A DNA stretch of 21,672 nt, from positions 1 to 21,672 of the IMG/VR virus record IMGVR_UViG_3300027704_000190; one strand, written 5' to 3'. Every line of letters begins with the position of its first letter. Positions within the stretch are counted from its first letter, which is position 1. This DNA is from a virus. Under the pieces are notes generated by a model that was given only the letters and a program-made list of their open reading frames with translations, searched no databases and had not been told where the DNA came from. Made by a program: the position numbers and the translations under genes. Shown here one piece after another: positions 8,191-16,111 of this stretch.

Positions 8191-10764
8191 TTAATTACCT
8201 GACGCTTTGCTTAGATCTACCAGCTTAGAGATATCAAAGAAAAATGGTTTACCATCACTACCCTTAACGTATATCGGGGTTCCGTATGCGTCTTCGTCAA
8301 AGATAATCGCAGCCTTATCGCCACCAGCACTAATAACTTTGAATTTACTATTATTCGATATCATGTTCACCATGCTATCATCTAAGCTTATCCCCGAAAC
8401 TTCAAACGCCATATCGGGGGTAAGACTTGATAGCGCATCCTCAAGATCATCTGGCGTTACCTCCGACGGAAGCAATGTCATTTGGCCTCTAACTTCTTGA
8501 ATGCCGCCATATGATTTTCTGCCATCAGTTTTTACACCGGTAGCCATTTTTATCGCGCTAACCCATTTGTCAGCATTGAAATCTGTTTCTTCACGCGCAA
8601 TATCTGCATAAATTAATTTAGCAGTTGCAAGAACTACTGCCTCTGTCTCAGGCGAGAATCGCAATGCACGAGAAGTCATTTGTTTAAATTCTGGTTCTGT
8701 ATATATATCAGATAATCCAGCAGGTTTATTGCCGGCATTTGTGTACTCAAATCCGCGCAAAGCATGGTTAGCAGCAGTCGGCCTGTCTTCACTCATTAGT
8801 GCGCCAATTCCAGCAAGCTCAGGAGTGGTCTTTGATATCTCAGCAAGCATATCAGGCGTAGCAGAACCAGCGCCATCGACTAATCCGCCAAGAAACAGCA
8901 TGACTTTAAGTCTGTGAGACGTATGCTTACTCGGATCACTGCCAGGCATAGTCCCAGCAGCGCCTCCAGATTGAAGAAACTCTGTAAGTAAATCCCGTTC
9001 CTGAGCGGTAAAATACTTAGGTTCAATACCGTATCTAGATGCAATGATTTGTGCGTCAGCCACACGCTTCTTTATATTAGCCGTGACATCAGGATTTTCT
9101 GGAGTAGGAAGTATTGCATCTATTTGCACCGTGTTGTTGTTTGAGTCCTTAACGACAACTTGCATTGCATACGTCACGGGATCATTAGCAAGCTGGGTCT
9201 CCATGTTATTTAGCATTTTCTCAGCAAGATTTAATTGCTTTAGCTCGATAGCGGTATTTACACCCTCCTCCCGCAATCCGGAAAGGTATCCAGCAATTTC
9301 GCTTGGAGTGTACCCTCGAAGACGGTCTCCAAGCAGATTGGTTTTGATCAAGGTATTTACTTCGTCTTGAAAACCATCAATTAAAGAATCTGGTATATCG
9401 TCAAGATCATAAAGAAGTTTTTCTATAGCGAGTTGATCTACAGATATTCCCTGGTCAACAACATCTTGAAGGGTTTTAAGCTGTGCGCCGGCAGCATCTA
9501 TTTTAGGTTGAAACTCCGCTTTTTGCTCAGTTGCTGCGTTTTTAATACTCTTGTTTGCAGCAGTTAAATAAGCCTGTGCGACTTGCAGGGTTTCAGCTTC
9601 GAGAAGTGTATCAATGCCAGAACCACCCATTCCAGTGATACCTGATTTAAGATTATTAACCTCTGACGCCAATTCTTCAACATTCATCTTTCGATAGGTT
9701 GCAGCGTTTTCAGCATTGAACTCTAATTCAGCTAGAGCGGCTCTAGCACCAGCACCCTGTTCTCCCAGGTTATCAGCACGTTCTTGGAGATCAGCGATTT
9801 CCTTTGGGGATGGGTTTCCGCCTTTGGCAAGCAATGTCTCTAATTCGTTTACAGATGAAACGATTGAATTGCTCTCACCTCTAGTGACTTGCAAAGACGA
9901 ATTATAATCAGCGTTTAAAGATTTACGAACACTTTGAGTTTGAGTTAAAGACATACCAGGGAGAGCCATAGTCTCCATGTCAGTTAAAACCCTTTGCTTT
10001 TCCTCTAATGGCGCAGTGTTGAAATCATAAGTTAGCTTCTCTCGATAAGCCGCATTAAATGTTTTCTCATAAAAATCGTTTGCTTGCTTTTCAGTAGCGC
10101 CCATGCCGCGAAGCAAATCTGCTTCAGCCGCAATGCTTTCGCCCAACTTCTCTACAGTCATTCCTGGCAAGATTGCATCGGCTAAGGTACTTTTAAACGA
10201 ACGGTCGGCAGCGTTCGCTCTTTTAGTAGCTTGACGCTGGGCTTGCAGCTTAACGTAATAGTTTGAATACCTCTCAGTCGCCTTACCAGTAGCCCCCTCT
10301 AGGTTCACCTTTAAAACAGAAGAAGCGGCAGGATCTATCACCCGCAGCGATTCCGAATAACCATCAGTAACGTCTGCTAGTTGCGCTTGAACAGTAGAAA
10401 ACGCGGTTCCACTCTTTTCAGCTTCAGTTAAAATTCTACTGATTTCTATTTCAGCAGCGTTCTGAACTTCAGCAACAGCAACACGACTACCCAAAGCATA
10501 TGCTGCTTTGTCAGCGATAGTACGCGGGCCACCCCTTTTATCAATATCACCAAGTGTAGCAATCGCGCCCTCTTCTTGAACACGCTCTTCGCCACGCTCA
10601 ACAGCCCTTTCACCGGCCTTCTGAAACGCAAAGTTAGACATACGGTTTAGTTGCTGAGAAAGGTTCTGAGAAAGAGAAGCCTGTTCTCGTGTATCTGCAA
10701 AATCAAGGTTTTGTGGTTGACGGGTTCTTACACCAAGTTTTTGATATCGTGGAAGCTGTGCCAT
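8191..10764 (-). CDS. Internal virion protein, T7 gp15-like position, 857 aa
   Basis: The ATG at 10764 is preceded by AAGG with 7 nt spacing, nine bases after the stop of the 148-aa gene. The N-terminus (MAQLPRYQKLGVRTRQPQNL) followed by long Gln/Glu/Ala-rich helical stretches is typical of podovirus ejection proteins. Residues about 300-450 look largely coiled-coil. The C-terminal 170 residues include the pattern GVKTDGRKSYGGIQEVRGQ and a terminal beta segment (GTPIYVKGSDGKPFFFDISK), which I recall from the ends of other phage internal or ejection proteins. Length is comparable with T7 gp15 (747 aa), the middle of the three ejected core proteins. No lytic transglycosylase motif is visible. 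The function is inferred from order and composition, not from a catalytic signature. Confidence 0.72.
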   Translation of the reverse strand: MAQLPRYQKLGVRTRQPQNLDFADTREQASLSQNLSQQLNRMSNFAFQKAGERAVERGEERVQEEGAIATLGDIDKRGGPRTIADKAAYALGSRVAVAEVQNAAEIEISRILTEAEKSGTAFSTVQAQLADVTDGYSESLRVIDPAASSVLKVNLEGATGKATERYSNYYVKLQAQRQATKRANAADRSFKSTLADAILPGMTVEKLGESIAAEADLLRGMGATEKQANDFYEKTFNAAYREKLTYDFNTAPLEEKQRVLTDMETMALPGMSLTQTQSVRKSLNADYNSSLQVTRGESNSIVSSVNELETLLAKGGNPSPKEIADLQERADNLGEQGAGARAALAELEFNAENAATYRKMNVEELASEVNNLKSGITGMGGSGIDTLLEAETLQVAQAYLTAANKSIKNAATEQKAEFQPKIDAAGAQLKTLQDVVDQGISVDQLAIEKLLYDLDDIPDSLIDGFQDEVNTLIKTNLLGDRLRGYTPSEIAGYLSGLREEGVNTAIELKQLNLAEKMLNNMETQLANDPVTYAMQVVVKDSNNNTVQIDAILPTPENPDVTANIKKRVADAQIIASRYGIEPKYFTAQERDLLTEFLQSGGAAGTMPGSDPSKHTSHRLKVMLFLGGLVDGAGSATPDMLAEISKTTPELAGIGALMSEDRPTAANHALRGFEYTNAGNKPAGLSDIYTEPEFKQMTSRALRFSPETEAVVLATAKLIYADIAREETDFNADKWVSAIKMATGVKTDGRKSYGGIQEVRGQMTLLPSEVTPDDLEDALSSLTPDMAFEVSGISLDDSMVNMISNNSKFKVISAGGDKAAIIFDEDAYGTPIYVKGSDGKPFFFDISKLVDLSKASGN

Positions 10765-10773
10765 ATTCTAACC

Positions 10774-11220
10774 TTACCTTAATTGTCCGACAGAGTAAGC
10801 AGCAGAACCAAGAGTGGCAGCGGCACTAACATTGGCACTTAATTGAGCGGTTCGCCCTGCGGATCTATAAATGCCAGCTTGTTGAGTAGCTTGCCCGATA
10901 GCAAGAGCCGCGTTATCTTCCGCAATTTGCGCTTCCGTTACGCCTTGTGACGTTGCATACATTGCGACTGTCTGGGCAGATCCAGATGCAGGATCAACAC
11001 CACCGGCACCGGCCCTTGCTATAATTGCTGCAAGCGTTTGATTTAGGTTTGCAAGAGCATCTGCACCTTGCTGCTTGTAAGCAATAGCCTCCGCTCGACC
11101 CTTTAGATCTGCCTGTTGTGCTTGTTGCTCGTAACCAGCCCGTTGCGCTTTTCCCGCTTGAACCTGACTCGCCGCACCGGCAACCGAAGTTACCGCACCA
11201 ACCACTGCCATTGCTTCCAT
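10774..11220 (-). CDS. Internal virion protein, T7 gp14-like, 148 aa
   Basis: Small Ala/Gln-rich helical protein between the nozzle and the 857-aa gene. The N-terminus is a hydrophobic small-residue segment (AMAVVGAVTSVAGAASQVQA), followed by a polar helix (RAGYEQQAQQADLKGRAEAI) and a second small-residue stretch near the C-terminus (LSANVSAAATLGSAAYSVG). This composition and order match the gp14-type core protein that forms the outer-membrane part of the T7 ejection channel. Two starts are possible: ATG 11220 (used here, AAGG very close upstream) or ATG 11211, which would shorten it by three residues. The call rests on position and composition. Confidence 0.68.
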   Translation of the reverse strand: MEAMAVVGAVTSVAGAASQVQAGKAQRAGYEQQAQQADLKGRAEAIAYKQQGADALANLNQTLAAIIARAGAGGVDPASGSAQTVAMYATSQGVTEAQIAEDNAALAIGQATQQAGIYRSAGRTAQLSANVSAAATLGSAAYSVGQLR

Positions 11221-11223
11221 GCC

Positions 11224-13419
11224 TTAACTCCCTACGCTCAAGCGGTACTCAAGACCGAGAACAATCATTTCCAATGGAACATTCTGGCTGATCGTAATCT
11301 GCCCCGTCCCGCTATAACCTAACAGCCCGTGCATTGTTTTAATGCCAGTGAACGGCTCAACTGCCGAATCAAGAACATTCTCGCCAAAGTTTCTGAATGA
11401 AACCTGCTTGCCGTTAATGGTCATATCCTTAGTAGTGTTTACGATTGCATCAACTTGAATGATCCGCTTCTTAAATCCTTGAACAGATCCAGAAGAAAGC
11501 ACCGGCTCTGCTGGCATTGTCCTGGCAGTAACCGTGTAATTCAATCCGACCTGGAAACTTGACGTGGCAGGTGACGCAAAAGTAATTGTGTATGGAGAAG
11601 CAGGAACCGTTTGTTCTGGCTCAAGAATGCCGTCTCTAATGATCTGGACCGTTTCCCCTTGAAGCTGGTTCATGTTGACTGAGGAAGCCGCTCCGCCACT
11701 CTTAACGCTATCCAGAGTAAGATCGGGATCGAACTTCTCTAGCATATAGTTATCAGTGCCATTTATTTTGCGCTTAACGATTGCATAAACGTCTGCAACC
11801 TCCACACCGACAGCTATGTACTCGCCATCTGTTACGAACCGGCTAGGGGCAATGACATTCTGCCCAACCAAGATGGAGTAAACAGCCATCGTTCCATCAT
11901 CACCGTTGACCACGAACAAGCGATCGGACTCATCTGTAGACGCAGCCCTACGCGCAGCCATATCGACAGGGTTCTTTAGCAAGTGAGAGCTAAGAGCAGA
12001 TATGTTCTGAACCTGGTAAGACGCTGTAGTGTCGCCAAACTGGAACACGTTGATTGATTTACCTTGGCGCTGAATAAAGATCGACGCACCGTTTAGCTCT
12101 TCAATCGGAATACCAGCCTTTGATCCCAATCTTGTCTGAGGACGAACAAAGAATGTTGATGGCGTGATTGGATCACCGGAGGTTTGCAAGATTACAAACT
12201 CGCCGCCGGTCGTGAAGATCCGGAAGTCATTGCCTGAGAATAGATTAACGATAGTGTTAAGCTGGTTGGTGTTGATTGTTGCCTCAACACTCTCATCATC
12301 AAGGCCAGTGCCAGGATTGAAATCGAAGTAGTTGATTACGCCAGAACCCCAGATCGTATTGGGTCTGGACCTAGATCCACCAAAGTACAACCGACCCTCA
12401 TGGAATGCAGCAGAGCGTGGCCAGCCGCGAGTATTAGACCACACGTCCTCATATCCGTGTTCGCTTTCCCACTCACCGGCAAGAACCGCTCCAGTGTCAA
12501 AGAATGGAACTTCCACTACAGCCTTCATAACTGTCGGAGATACATACTCGACGTATCTAGCTCGACCAAATGTACTGGTTACTTGCAGATACTCACCAAC
12601 CGCAGCAGGAGCAAAAGGCTCAACCTTATACCCTGTGGTTGCATCTGGCGCTGTGGTCCAAGCGGGATAGACAGTCAGAACCTTTGTAGAAGCAACGAAG
12701 TCTTCAACATGGCGCGTCTGACCTGATCCAGTACCGGAATTTAAAGTAATGAACATCCCGTTAGGCTGGTCATCCGCATAGGAACTAGAGGCTTTAACTG
12801 TAATTGTATTTGCAGATCCAGCCTGTCCCGTACCTGTTTCGGTTGTTGCAGCAGACGCAGTGATCTCAATATTGCCGTTAGTCGCGCTGGGCGTAACCGT
12901 AAAGTCAGGTTGATGTGTGTCAAACGCATATGGGAACTGGGGCAGATTGGTTATTGGTAAGTTTTCCAGCGTCCAATTTGTGTCAGCGTTGCGCACCAGG
13001 CGTTTAGTTTGCAGATCTTGGTGGCAGAGAATGAGCGTATCGACAGCCTGAGTGTAGTTAAGATCATCAAGCATAGCAGTCGTGATATCTGTAGCCACCA
13101 GATAGTCATTGCCGCTACCGTTTATGTTGGTCTGTAGAACTCCAGCCTTAAAGATATAGATACGCTGAGTAACAAGCACCAAAAAGTAGCTATCATCTAC
13201 GCTGAACTCAAACGGGATAACCTTAAAATCCGTAAAGCCAGAGCCAAAGTCATGGATAAACTTAGAGCCATCACGACGACGAAACCCACCCTGTGGCTGG
13301 ATAATGATGTTAGTAGCTTCCTCAAGACCATTCTTATATTGCTGTAGGTCAGTACGAGCGCGAATGAGAGGATCAAGCTCACCAACCGAGAAGTTGGTCT
13401 GGAACTGCATAATCCGCAT
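11224..13419 (-). CDS. Tail nozzle / tail tubular protein B-like, 731 aa
   Basis: The N-terminus shows the conserved pattern of podovirus nozzle proteins: MQFQTNFSVGELDPLIRART, then YKNGLEEATNIIIQPQGGF with basic residues. The hallmark block TRGWPRSAAFHEGRLYFGGS lies near residues 330-350, followed by NTIWGS and FDFNPG. A Thr/Ser/Ala-rich beta stretch at about 165-262 looks like an inserted Ig-like or outer domain. Length compares with T7 gp12 (794 aa), which forms the hexameric nozzle below the adaptor. The ATG at 13419 lies one base beyond the adaptor stop; a second ATG at 13410 is possible. Translation is probably coupled to the adaptor gene. Confidence 0.9.
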   Translation of the reverse strand: MRIMQFQTNFSVGELDPLIRARTDLQQYKNGLEEATNIIIQPQGGFRRRDGSKFIHDFGSGFTDFKVIPFEFSVDDSYFLVLVTQRIYIFKAGVLQTNINGSGNDYLVATDITTAMLDDLNYTQAVDTLILCHQDLQTKRLVRNADTNWTLENLPITNLPQFPYAFDTHQPDFTVTPSATNGNIEITASAATTETGTGQAGSANTITVKASSSYADDQPNGMFITLNSGTGSGQTRHVEDFVASTKVLTVYPAWTTAPDATTGYKVEPFAPAAVGEYLQVTSTFGRARYVEYVSPTVMKAVVEVPFFDTGAVLAGEWESEHGYEDVWSNTRGWPRSAAFHEGRLYFGGSRSRPNTIWGSGVINYFDFNPGTGLDDESVEATINTNQLNTIVNLFSGNDFRIFTTGGEFVILQTSGDPITPSTFFVRPQTRLGSKAGIPIEELNGASIFIQRQGKSINVFQFGDTTASYQVQNISALSSHLLKNPVDMAARRAASTDESDRLFVVNGDDGTMAVYSILVGQNVIAPSRFVTDGEYIAVGVEVADVYAIVKRKINGTDNYMLEKFDPDLTLDSVKSGGAASSVNMNQLQGETVQIIRDGILEPEQTVPASPYTITFASPATSSFQVGLNYTVTARTMPAEPVLSSGSVQGFKKRIIQVDAIVNTTKDMTINGKQVSFRNFGENVLDSAVEPFTGIKTMHGLLGYSGTGQITISQNVPLEMIVLGLEYRLSVGS

Positions 13420-13420
13420 T

Positions 13421-14038
13421 TTAGTATCTCACATTAATAAGGGCATAGTCCTCAATAATCTCCGGTGGCTTGCCACGACCATCTATGTTCATCGCCTCAC
13501 GCATCAATCCACCACGATTTGACTCGCCTGGAGATCCGTAAGCATCAGCGCGGAAATAGTTTGACTTGCTGATTTGGTCTGTGATTGTAAACGCCAACTC
13601 CGCTGCCAACGCAGAGCGCAACAGTCTTACAAAGTAATTAGGCATTTTGCTCTCATCAACTGTGCCTTGATAGTCGATGAAGATCTTTTCAAAATTAGTA
13701 TAAAGCTGATCCCCGTAGATCTCCCAGCCATAACGAGTGGGTTTTTCGGATAGACCAGCACTTCTGAATACAGCCAGAACACCGGAGAGTAGATCGCCAG
13801 GTAGCTGATAGGCATACTTCCACTCATCAATCGGGGCCGTAGACAGTCGGTTAAGCTGAACCTTCTTAACGCTCCAACTCCATTGGTAGACTGAGAGAAT
13901 TGAATCTCTGAGATCTGGATAAAGACGATCACAAGCCTGGGCCGAATCAGACCCCTCCGTAAACGAAGAAATGGGCGAAGCACCCAGCAGGATTAAAGCA
14001 TCAGAACATATTGAAAGTGAAGTGTCGCCAGCAGCCAT
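13421..14038 (-). CDS. Tail adaptor / tail tubular protein A-like, 205 aa
   Basis: Matches the gp11-type head-tail adaptor pattern: LSICSDALILLGASPISSF near the N-terminus, ACDRLYPDLRDSILSVYQWS, then WKYAYQLPGDLLSGVLAVF and IYGDQLYTN, ending with FRADAYGSPGESNRG and an ALINVRY tail. T7 gp11 is 196 aa, so the length fits. In podoviruses this protein forms a dodecameric ring between portal and nozzle. The start codon is preceded by GGAG with 7 nt spacing, and the site lies in a small hairpin (14040-14051). The nozzle gene follows directly. Confidence 0.92.
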   Translation of the reverse strand: MAAGDTSLSICSDALILLGASPISSFTEGSDSAQACDRLYPDLRDSILSVYQWSWSVKKVQLNRLSTAPIDEWKYAYQLPGDLLSGVLAVFRSAGLSEKPTRYGWEIYGDQLYTNFEKIFIDYQGTVDESKMPNYFVRLLRSALAAELAFTITDQISKSNYFRADAYGSPGESNRGGLMREAMNIDGRGKPPEIIEDYALINVRY

Positions 14039-14039
14039 A

Positions 14040-14051
14040 ACGGTTCTCCGT
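14040..14051 (-). promoter_or_regulatory. Ribosome-binding site of adaptor gene in a small hairpin
   Basis: The transcript reads ACGG-AGAA-CCGT just before the adaptor ATG. Four base pairs would close over a loop that carries part of the GGAGA Shine-Dalgarno sequence. This could lower adaptor translation relative to the capsid, but the stem is short and could be chance. Confidence 0.35.
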
Positions 14052-14058
14052 AAGAGGT

Positions 14059-14087
14059 GGAGAGGGCCAGTGCGAACCAGCCCTCCC
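14059..14087 (-). terminator. GC-rich hairpin after capsid/79-aa genes, no U-tract
   Basis: The transcript forms an 8-bp stem (GGGAGGGC with GCCCTCTC, one G-U pair) around a 12-nt loop, in the gap between the 79-aa gene and the adaptor gene. No run of U follows, so it is not a classical intrinsic terminator. The place matches where T7 has its partial terminator, a little downstream of the major capsid gene. A role in partial termination, RNA processing or mRNA stability is inferred. Confidence 0.45.
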
Positions 14088-14092
14088 TTTCT

Positions 14093-14332
14093 TTAGATTA
14101 CTGCCGCTGTAATAACGCCAGAACTGTTGGTTGCTACGAGCGTTTGACCGCCATCGCTACCGTATGTGTAGATCCAATCACCAGTAGTGATAAGAGCCTC
14201 AACTGTGTTGAAGTAACCGGAACCGGCAATAGTAGCTTTGTTGTCACCAGAGGACTTGTAGCTATAGATTGCAGGAGCATTGCCGCTTTTAGAAGCGCCA
14301 ACGGTTGACCAGTTTGCTGTTGCGAATGCCAT
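14093..14332 (-). CDS. Small conserved phage protein next to capsid, possible decoration protein, 79 aa
   Basis: Begins 13 bases after the capsid stop, with a strong AGGAG site 8 nt before its ATG. The sequence is Ser/Thr/Gly/Ala-rich and beta-prone: MAFATANWSTVGASKSG, YSYKSSGDNKAT, GSGYFNTVEAL, GDWIYTYGSDGG. I recall this pattern (MAF-T-NWS..., GYFN, GD-I) from small proteins in other marine phages, where no function is established. The strong ribosome site, place after the major capsid gene and small beta-rich character suggest an abundant head decoration protein. That role is inferred. Confidence 0.72.
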   Translation of the reverse strand: MAFATANWSTVGASKSGNAPAIYSYKSSGDNKATIAGSGYFNTVEALITTGDWIYTYGSDGGQTLVATNSSGVITAAVI

Positions 14333-14345
14333 GTTTCAGATCTCC

Positions 14346-15179
14346 TTATTCAGTACAAGAAATTTTAACGATGCCAGCACCGTCGATTGAAACAGAACCA
14401 GCAGAGAACATTGAGCTAACCAAGAACGATGTCTTTTCTGCGACATAGTTGACTTCGGTTTTCTGAGCCATTGACTCAGCATAGCCCATTGCGTCTTTAT
14501 GCCAGGCAAAGCAAGTGCGAGTTGATGGCTTTGGAAGACCACCTTCATCACGATCGCCTACTGTCAAGATGTTGAAGCCCATGAATGTGTTGATTTCACC
14601 TTGGACAAGAGCCTTTACAGAAGCAAAGTCTTGGCTTGTGATCTCAGTTTCACCGAGCAAAGCATCTAGCTGAGAAGCGTGCATGAGCAAATTACGACCT
14701 TCAGAAGGTACGTTATTTTGGTTCATAGCTTTTGCAGTAGCGCGTAGCTTTTCGATGTTCATGTTTGTGGTAGAACCACCAATGCTTGTTGCAACGGCTG
14801 TTGTGCCGGTAGCAGCATTCAGAGCATCAATCATAATCTGGTCCATGCGACGAGCAATAGACTTAGATACGACTTGAACCAACTCAGAACGCTCATCAAA
14901 GTTGATGTGAGACTGTTGGAAAATGTCTGAGTATTCCGCAGCAATGTAATCTTCCATTGTCGCAGTTACTTGGCCATATGTTACGTTAAGCGGTGTAACA
15001 TCGGTTTGTGGTACGCGCAAAGTTGCTACGCCCTTACCGATTGTTGGGAACTTAACTGTGTTACCGGCTACGCCAGTACGAGTCCGCATTGTGCCGCGAA
15101 GCACAGATTCGGCTTGATACGCTTGCTTGACCTCAGAATCGAAGAGATCAACAAAAGCTGTTGATACGTTAATCGCCAT
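14346..15179 (-). CDS. Major capsid protein, 277 aa
   Basis: Placed right after the scaffold gene. The protein begins MAINVSTAFVDLFDSEVKQA and has the features of small HK97-fold phage coat proteins: an N-terminal helix, RTRTGVAGNTVKFPTIGKG, an E-loop-like region, IARRMDQIMIDALNAA as spine-helix-like segment, and FMGFNILTV with FAWHKDAMGYA near the C-terminus. At 277 aa it is shorter than the T7 (345) or P22 (430) coat proteins. I chose ATG 15179 because GAGG lies 8 nt upstream; an in-frame TTG at 15185 would put the site only two bases away. The 166-bp leader before it is highly structured, suggesting special expression control. Capsid identity rests on motifs and position. Confidence 0.88.
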   Translation of the reverse strand: MAINVSTAFVDLFDSEVKQAYQAESVLRGTMRTRTGVAGNTVKFPTIGKGVATLRVPQTDVTPLNVTYGQVTATMEDYIAAEYSDIFQQSHINFDERSELVQVVSKSIARRMDQIMIDALNAATGTTAVATSIGGSTTNMNIEKLRATAKAMNQNNVPSEGRNLLMHASQLDALLGETEITSQDFASVKALVQGEINTFMGFNILTVGDRDEGGLPKPSTRTCFAWHKDAMGYAESMAQKTEVNYVAEKTSFLVSSMFSAGSVSIDGAGIVKISCTE

Positions 15180-15196
15180 TAGCAAAACCTCATTTT

Positions 15197-15213
15197 GCGT
15201 TTCTATTAAACGC
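15197..15213 (-). promoter_or_regulatory. Hairpin just upstream of capsid ribosome site
   Basis: The transcript reads GCGTTT-AATAG-AAACGC, a perfect 6-bp stem with a 5-nt loop. It ends a few bases before the GAGG ribosome site (15188-15191) of the capsid gene. It could stabilise the 5' end of a processed capsid mRNA or tune initiation. Confidence 0.5.
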
Positions 15214-15237
15214 TTCCGTTATCCGAGGTTCGGGCGG

Positions 15238-15330
15238 TCGCTTGCGCGTTATGGCCGCGCCAACCAGTAGATTACTACATCTAACGGGCCGAGCGCGGTT
15301 AGCCGTTGTGGCCAAAATACACGCAAGCGA
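15238..15330 (-). ncRNA. Structured RNA candidate in scaffold-capsid gap
   Basis: The two ends pair as a 12-bp stem (TCGCTTGCGTGT with ACGCGCAAGCGA, one G-U pair) enclosing 69 nt. Inside, GGCC (15310-15313) can pair with GGCC (15253-15256). Two hairpin arms follow: AACGG/CCGTT with an inner CCG/CGG, and GTAG/CTAC with a TAAT loop. A competing 6-bp pairing CCGCGC/GCGCGG would rearrange the centre. The overall form is a closed multi-branch fold. It lacks tRNA features (no T-loop sequence, outer stem too long). This is the only gene-free stretch above 150 bp in the window, directly upstream of the most heavily expressed structural gene. A processing site, translation enhancer, small RNA or part of a promoter region are all possible; the fold was worked out by eye. 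Confidence 0.5.
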
Positions 15331-15346
15331 TACTTATTGCAAGACT

Positions 15347-16111
15347 TTAAGATTTTTGCTGCGATTGAAACCATTTCTGTTCCATCTGGGTGCGCCATGC
15401 GGCATCACTTTGCCAGCGCGGATCAGAGATTGCAGTATCAAGATCTTGTCTAGTCATGCTGTCTTGTTGGATCGTAGGCTTAATTGGAATGTTTTCATTC
15501 GTAATCGCCTGGTGATACTTCAAGAATGCGTTGATAGCATCAGCATTATTCAAAGAATACGCTATAGCTTCACGCTCAGATGGATTTAGAGGAGCCTTCA
15601 TCAGCACACGCTCTGTCATCTGGATCTTCTCAGAGGCATTAGTTCCAAGCTTTTCCATTTCTACGCGCTGGTCATACTGTACGCTTTCCTGTTCGTCCTT
15701 AGACAGAGCTAAGACACGACCCGCCAGATCTTCGAAAGCACCCTGGCTAATCCCATTTTCTTTAGCCCAATCCTGATATACGGCGACAGTCGGATCTTCA
15801 GAGTCCAAACCCTGATCCGAAAGTGCAGATACATCATACTCTTCCGGTGCTTTATGTTTGCCGGACTTAAACTTCTTTTCAAGCTCCGCATAGCTCTTTG
15901 CAAGCTTTTCAACATCAGGCCCGTCCTCATCCCAAAACTTTTCTGGATAGTATTCTGGACGCTCTAATGGTCCATCATCATTTGCAGCCTTCTCTTCACC
16001 TTGAGGCTGGTCGTGTACCGCAACAGGTGCATCCTCTTGAGGAGCCTCTGGTTCTAACACGTTAATCATTGGGCCATCAGCCGCTACTTCTTCTGCCATT
16101 GCTTCAGCCAT
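15347..16111 (-). CDS. Capsid scaffolding protein, 254 aa
   Basis: Acidic, hydrophilic, helix-rich protein between portal and capsid, like T7 gp9. The N-terminus is Glu/Ala/Pro-rich and likely disordered. The block PEYYPEKFWDEDGPDVEKLA followed by YAELEKKFKSGKHKAPEEYD is a signature I know from podovirus scaffolds. The C-terminus, AISDPRWQSDAAWRTQMEQK, resembles the coat-binding helix. The start has a strong AGGAAGG site 8 nt upstream and overlaps the preceding gene by 8 bases. It would guide coat assembly and leave the procapsid on maturation. Confidence 0.88.
   Translation of the reverse strand: MAEAMAEEVAADGPMINVLEPEAPQEDAPVAVHDQPQGEEKAANDDGPLERPEYYPEKFWDEDGPDVEKLAKSYAELEKKFKSGKHKAPEEYDVSALSDQGLDSEDPTVAVYQDWAKENGISQGAFEDLAGRVLALSKDEQESVQYDQRVEMEKLGTNASEKIQMTERVLMKAPLNPSEREAIAYSLNNADAINAFLKYHQAITNENIPIKPTIQQDSMTRQDLDTAISDPRWQSDAAWRTQMEQKWFQSQQKS

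Noticed and set aside
14346-14380. T7 10A/10B-like frameshift at the capsid end
   Set aside because: No X-XXY-YYZ heptamer lies in the correct frame, and the next gene has its own strong ribosome site.
15180-15185. Upstream TTG start for the capsid (two extra residues)
   Set aside because: The Shine-Dalgarno GAGG would be only two bases from the TTG, while it has ideal spacing to ATG 15179.
15238-15330. tRNA or tmRNA
   Set aside because: The fold is cloverleaf-like on paper, but the closing stem is too long, there is no T-loop sequence or CCA, and no anticodon arm of correct size.
15242-15589. Plus-strand frame of 115 codons over the scaffold-capsid gap
   Set aside because: Mostly antisense to the scaffold, no clear ribosome site, and its first part spans the inverted repeats of the folded element.
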